From Clostridiales bacterium (GTDB taxonomy: Bacteria; Bacillota; Clostridia; Peptostreptococcales; Anaerovoracaceae): 8,878 nucleotides of DNA. The notes beneath the pieces are model-generated. The model was not told the DNA's origin, searched no databases, and saw only the letters and a list, made by a program, of their open reading frames with translations. Position numbers and translations under genes: made by a program. This document shows positions 6,005 to 8,878 of this stretch, piece after piece. The stretch lies in the NCBI GenBank assembly GCA_009785435.1, contig WQWG01000024.1, forward strand, positions 1-8,878, written 5' to 3'. Numbering within the stretch: position 1 is the stretch's first letter; every line of letters begins with the position of its first letter.

Positions 6005-6739
6005 CTAATCCACAACACTACCTAAAACCGCTCCGATGGAATCATGGATGACGATTTGTGCCTTGCTGTCGGATGCGGTTTTGGATTTGTTGATGACAAT
6101 CAAGTTATCGCCCTTGAAGTAGTTGACAAAACCGGCAACGGGGTAGACGACGAGGGACGTACCCCCGACAATCAACGTATCGGCGTTCGCGATTGCATCC
6201 GTAGCGGCATAGATGGCTTGTGGGTCAAGGGACTCTCCAAAAAAGACGACATCAGGCCTGATGATCCCGTTGCATGTTTCGCAGAGCGGGACATGCTCGG
6301 CGCGAACTTTTGGATTCAATACATAGTCCAAGTCATAATCGGTGTCGCAGCCGATGCAGTAGTGTCGGTTTGCGGTGCCGTGTACTTGAATGACATTTTT
6401 GCTTCCGGCCATCTGATGAAGCCCATCGACATTTTGGGTAACGATCGCGGTAAGCTTTCCTTGCGCTTCGAGCCTGGCAAGGGCAAAATGAGCCGCGTTT
6501 GGCTTGGCGTCGGGATGAATTAGATTTTCTTTATAATACTGATAAAAAATATTGGGCTTTGCCATAAAGAAAGAATGAGAAAGAATTTCTTCAGGTGGTA
6601 TACCGTATTTTGACATGGACGCATATAGGCCGGTTTCAGAACGGAAATCCGGAATGCCGCTTTCTGTTGATATGCCTGCGCCTCCCAAAAACACGATGCG
6701 GGCGCTGTTGTCCAGGACTTTTTTCAAGTTTTCATGCAT
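6005..6739 (-). CDS. cobB: Sir2-family NAD-dependent protein deacylase
   Basis: Sirtuins remove acetyl or other acyl groups from lysines, using NAD+ and releasing nicotinamide and O-acyl-ADP-ribose; in bacteria acetyl-CoA synthetase is a classic target. The 244-residue protein is the usual bacterial length. GAGIS at 20-24 and GIPDFR at 28-33 bind NAD; TQNVDGLH at 101-108 and the catalytic histidine H120 in VHGT follow. Four cysteines (128, 131, 153, 156, as CxxC pairs) form the structural zinc site; RPDVVFFGE at 161-169 and GTSLVVYP at 193-200 complete the Rossmann domain. The start at 6739 has AAAGGAGGG eight bases upstream; a frame-extending ATG at 6772 lies in the -10 region and is rejected. 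It is transcribed divergently from fbp. The symbol is a family-level name; substrate specificity cannot be read from sequence. Confidence 0.95.
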   Translation of the reverse strand: MHENLKKVLDNSARIVFLGGAGISTESGIPDFRSETGLYASMSKYGIPPEEILSHSFFMAKPNIFYQYYKENLIHPDAKPNAAHFALARLEAQGKLTAIVTQNVDGLHQMAGSKNVIQVHGTANRHYCIGCDTDYDLDYVLNPKVRAEHVPLCETCNGIIRPDVVFFGESLDPQAIYAATDAIANADTLIVGGTSLVVYPVAGFVNYFKGDNLIVINKSKTASDSKAQIVIHDSIGAVLGSVVD

Positions 6740-6770
6740 ACAAAATACCCTCCTTTGCAATATTGCATAC

Positions 6771-6799
6771 ATTATAAATTATTTCGCGAACATTGACAA
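6771..6799 (-). promoter_or_regulatory. Promoter of the sirtuin gene
   Basis: On the - strand TTGTCA (6799-6794), 17-base spacer, then a perfect TATAAT (6776-6771). The start point would fall near 6764, giving a leader of about 25 bases that includes the AAAGGAGGG site. Its -35 overlaps the fbp -35. Confidence 0.85.
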
Positions 6800-6821
6800 G
6801 AGGCGTTTAAAACGGTATCAT
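6793..6821 (+). promoter_or_regulatory. Promoter of fbp
   Basis: Consensus TTGACA (6793-6798), 17-base spacer, TATCAT (6816-6821, five of six). The start point would be near 6828, leaving a leader of about 37 bases. Six of the seven bases TTGACAA are used on each strand, so polymerase cannot hold both promoters at once. Confidence 0.85.
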
Positions 6822-6845
6822 TAAAAGGTCAATGACCCCGTTTTA
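6808..6845. promoter_or_regulatory. Candidate operator at fbp: TAAAACGG - N22 - CCGTTTTA, with nested GGTCAATGACC
   Basis: An 8-bp perfect inverted repeat (6808-6815 and 6838-6845) brackets the -10 and the expected start point of fbp. Within it GGTCA-A-TGACC (6827-6837) is an 11-base palindrome with a one-base centre, too tight for an RNA hairpin, so a DNA-binding site is likelier. The 5' arm would not be transcribed. The regulator is unknown. Confidence 0.45.
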
Positions 6846-6864
6846 GAGGAGAGGAAACAGATCA

Positions 6865-8808
6865 ATGGGAATGGTAAATGAACATTATTTGAGATTATTA
6901 TCAAAAGACTTTCCAAATATTAAAAAAGCTTCTGCTGAAATTATAAACCTCATGGCAATTTTGAGTCTCCCGAAAGGCACGGAGTATTTTTTTAGCGATA
7001 TTCACGGAGAACATGAGGCTTTTATCCATATGATGAAAAGCGCGTCAGGCGTTGTTAAGAATAAAATTGACGAATTGTTCGGACAATCGCTTTCGAGCGA
7101 AGAACGAGGCAGGCTTGCGTCTTTGGTCTATCACTCTGAAAATGAGATCAAAAGATGCAAATCGGAAGACATCAACATGGACGACTGGTACAGGGTGTCG
7201 ATCAATCACTTGATTGAGGTCTGTAAATCTGTTTCGACCAAATACACCAGATCCAAAGTCAGAAAAAGGCTGCCGAAAGACTATGATTACGTCATCGACG
7301 AGCTTTTGCATGCGGATGAAAGTGTCAACAAAGAACATTATTACAAGGAAATCATCAATTCGATTATCGAGTGCCAAGTTGCGGAAGAGTTCATCATTCA
7401 GCTCTCGAACACAATCAGCAGGCTTGCGATGGATCGGCTTCATATCCTTGGAGATATATATGACAGGGGCCCTCACCCGGATTACATCATGGATTATTTG
7501 CTGGAGTTCCACGACGTCGATTTTCAGTGGGGCAACCACGACATCCTTTGGATGGGCGCGGCTGCGGGCAACTGGCCGTGCATTTGCAATGCGCTCAGGG
7601 TGAACATACGCTACAACAATCTGGATATGATGGAAGTCGGGTACGGAATCAATTTAAGGTCACTCGCTCTTTTTGCGTTGAAAGCATATGGAGACGATGA
7701 ATGCGCGCGGTTCATCCCCAAATCGTTGGATGAGAATATTTTTGTCCCGACTGATCGTGCGCTTGAAGCGAAAATGCACAAGGCCATCTCGATCATCCAA
7801 TTCAAAATTGAGGGACAGAGGACGAAAGCCCACCCCGAATACGAGATGGATGACCGGTTGCTTCTTGACAAGATCGACTATGAAAACGGCACCATCACGA
7901 TCGATGGACAGACATATGAGCTTCGGGATAAAAACTTCCCGACCGTTGACCCAAAAGACCCGTACAAGCTGACAGAAGAAGAAGAGACGCTGATGCACAT
8001 GCTTGAAGCTTCCTTTTTAGAAAGCGAGAAGCTCCAGAAGCACATTCGCTTTTTATACAGCAACGGGGCGATCTACAAGGCAACAAACGGAAATCTGCTC
8101 TATCACGGATGCATTCCCATGACGCCGGAGGGCGATTTTGAAGAATGGACGATCAATGGCGTAACAAACAAAGGCAAAGCGCTTCTTGATTATCTGGACG
8201 CGGAAGCGAGAAAGGCGTACTTTAACGGGAATGGAGCGGGCGAAAAAGGAGACGCCGGAGACATTTTGTGGTACTTATGGCTGGGCAGCAAATCCCCGCT
8301 TTTCGGCAAAGATAAAATGACGACTTTCGAACGCTATTTCATCGAAGACAAAGCCACGCACAAAGAAAAGTCAGTGCCTTATTATAAACTGGTCGAAAAC
8401 AAAGAAATTTGTGAAAAAATCTTAGTGGAGTTCGGTTTGCCGCCTGAAAGCGCGCACATCCTGAACGGGCATGTCCCTGTCAAATTAAAAGACGGAGAAA
8501 GCCCCATCAAAGGCGGCGGCCTGCTTTTCATGATCGATGGAGGCATGTCCAAAGCCTATCAGGACAAAACAGGAATTGCAGGATACACGTTTATTTCCAA
8601 TTCAAGATACATGGCGCTTGCCGAGCATCACCCATATAACAAGGAGCAACAAGAGGGGACTTCGCCCGAAATCAAAATTGTAGAGTATTTCAAGACAAGA
8701 ATGACTGTCGCGGATACCGACATCGGCGAAGACCTGAAACAGCAAGTGGAGGAACTCAAGCTGCTTGTCAGCGCGTATCAAAAAGGAATCATCAAAGAAA
8801 AGATTTAG
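6865..8808 (+). CDS. fbp: Fructose-1,6-bisphosphatase class III (Firmicutes type)
   Basis: Hydrolyses fructose 1,6-bisphosphate to fructose 6-phosphate in the cytoplasm, the committed step of gluconeogenesis. This class is a large metal-dependent calcineurin-like phosphatase unrelated in fold to E. coli Fbp, and the 647 residues match its usual size. Metal-site blocks are SDIHGEH (44-50), LGDIYDRG (195-202), WGNHD (222-226) and NGHVPVK (534-540), followed by MIDGGMSKAY and the EHHPYN segment. A long insertion lies between the third and fourth blocks, as in the family. AGAGGAGAGG lies about nine bases before the ATG at 6865; Met3 (6871) is a possible alternative. B. subtilis Fbp of this class is stimulated by PEP; whether this one is cannot be seen. 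No terminator follows, and the next start lies 11 bases downstream, so the two are probably co-transcribed. Confidence 0.97.
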   Translation: MGMVNEHYLRLLSKDFPNIKKASAEIINLMAILSLPKGTEYFFSDIHGEHEAFIHMMKSASGVVKNKIDELFGQSLSSEERGRLASLVYHSENEIKRCKSEDINMDDWYRVSINHLIEVCKSVSTKYTRSKVRKRLPKDYDYVIDELLHADESVNKEHYYKEIINSIIECQVAEEFIIQLSNTISRLAMDRLHILGDIYDRGPHPDYIMDYLLEFHDVDFQWGNHDILWMGAAAGNWPCICNALRVNIRYNNLDMMEVGYGINLRSLALFALKAYGDDECARFIPKSLDENIFVPTDRALEAKMHKAISIIQFKIEGQRTKAHPEYEMDDRLLLDKIDYENGTITIDGQTYELRDKNFPTVDPKDPYKLTEEEETLMHMLEASFLESEKLQKHIRFLYSNGAIYKATNGNLLYHGCIPMTPEGDFEEWTINGVTNKGKALLDYLDAEARKAYFNGNGAGEKGDAGDILWYLWLGSKSPLFGKDKMTTFERYFIEDKATHKEKSVPYYKLVENKEICEKILVEFGLPPESAHILNGHVPVKLKDGESPIKGGGLLFMIDGGMSKAYQDKTGIAGYTFISNSRYMALAEHHPYNKEQQEGTSPEIKIVEYFKTRMTVADTDIGEDLKQQVEELKLLVSAYQKGIIKEKI

Positions 8809-8819
8809 GAGTAAGAAGC

Positions 8820-8878
8820 ATGTCAAAAGTCATAGAATCAATTCGAGTACAGCATCCGATGGAACTCGTTGCTGCAGC
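8820..8878 (+). CDS. Start of an unidentified gene, cut by the window end
   Basis: An ATG at 8820 opens 19 complete codons (MSKVIESIRVQHPMELVAA) to the window edge. GGAG at 8808-8811, overlapping the last base of the fbp stop codon, sits eight bases upstream, a good ribosome site. The 11-base gap to fbp implies one operon. Nineteen residues are too few for me to assign a family. Confidence 0.6.
   Translation, partial: MSKVIESIRVQHPMELVAA

Noticed and set aside
6740..6772. N-terminal extension of the sirtuin from an ATG at 6772
   Set aside because: That ATG overlaps the TATAAT box; AAAGGAGGG points to 6739.
6827..6837. RNA hairpin or riboswitch in the fbp leader
   Set aside because: The palindrome has a one-base loop and the outer 5' arm lies upstream of the start point; the leader is only about 37 bases.
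7045..7539. - strand open frame inside fbp
   Set aside because: Antisense of a well-conserved enzyme, no start context, no family resemblance.

Overview
This window looks like chromosomal DNA of an endospore-forming, low-to-mid GC member of the Firmicutes, probably class Clostridia. Three things point there. It carries spoIID and a SleL/YaaH-type spore glycosidase. It carries a class III (Firmicutes-type) fructose-1,6-bisphosphatase. Its ribosome binding sites are strong AGGAGG-like sequences with sigma-A-like promoters. I see no insertion sequence, tRNA, rRNA or CRISPR array.

Left part (1-2300), peptidoglycan and sporulation: the 3' nine-tenths of murA (first step of peptidoglycan precursor synthesis, + strand) converges on spoIID (engulfment lytic transglycosylase, - strand), with only 21 bases between the two stop codons.

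Middle part (2255-4400), an envelope-type regulatory operon on the - strand: a PadR repressor, a four-helix membrane protein with an N-terminal permease-prefix/DUF1700-like (HAAS-like) domain, and a membrane-anchored DUF4097 beta-solenoid protein. The three genes overlap by 4 bases at each junction and end in a clear intrinsic terminator. The promoter of padR carries an inverted repeat that is a good candidate for its own operator.

Right of it (4360-5960), + strand: a 144-residue conserved protein of unknown function is divergent from padR. It is driven by a promoter whose -35 and -10 boxes are the two arms of an inverted repeat, so the same DNA reads as a promoter in both directions. Its terminator hairpin is fused to the start of the next gene, a LysM-less GH18 SleL/YaaH-like glycosidase: the 3' arm of the hairpin is the Shine-Dalgarno sequence and the U-tract abuts the ATG.

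Right end (5970-8878): a Sir2-family NAD-dependent deacylase (- strand) and class III fbp (+ strand) are divergent from a compact control region. Their -35 boxes are the same seven bases read on opposite strands, and inverted repeats flank the fbp start point. After fbp, 11 bases on, the first 19 codons of an unidentified gene run off the window.

Most genes are familiar families. The novelty I can support is in the control regions (two shared divergent promoters, a hairpin that overlaps a Shine-Dalgarno, candidate operators), in the strict 19-residue repeat of the DUF4097 protein, and in the unknown 144-residue protein. I do not see a clearly new defence or mobile system.
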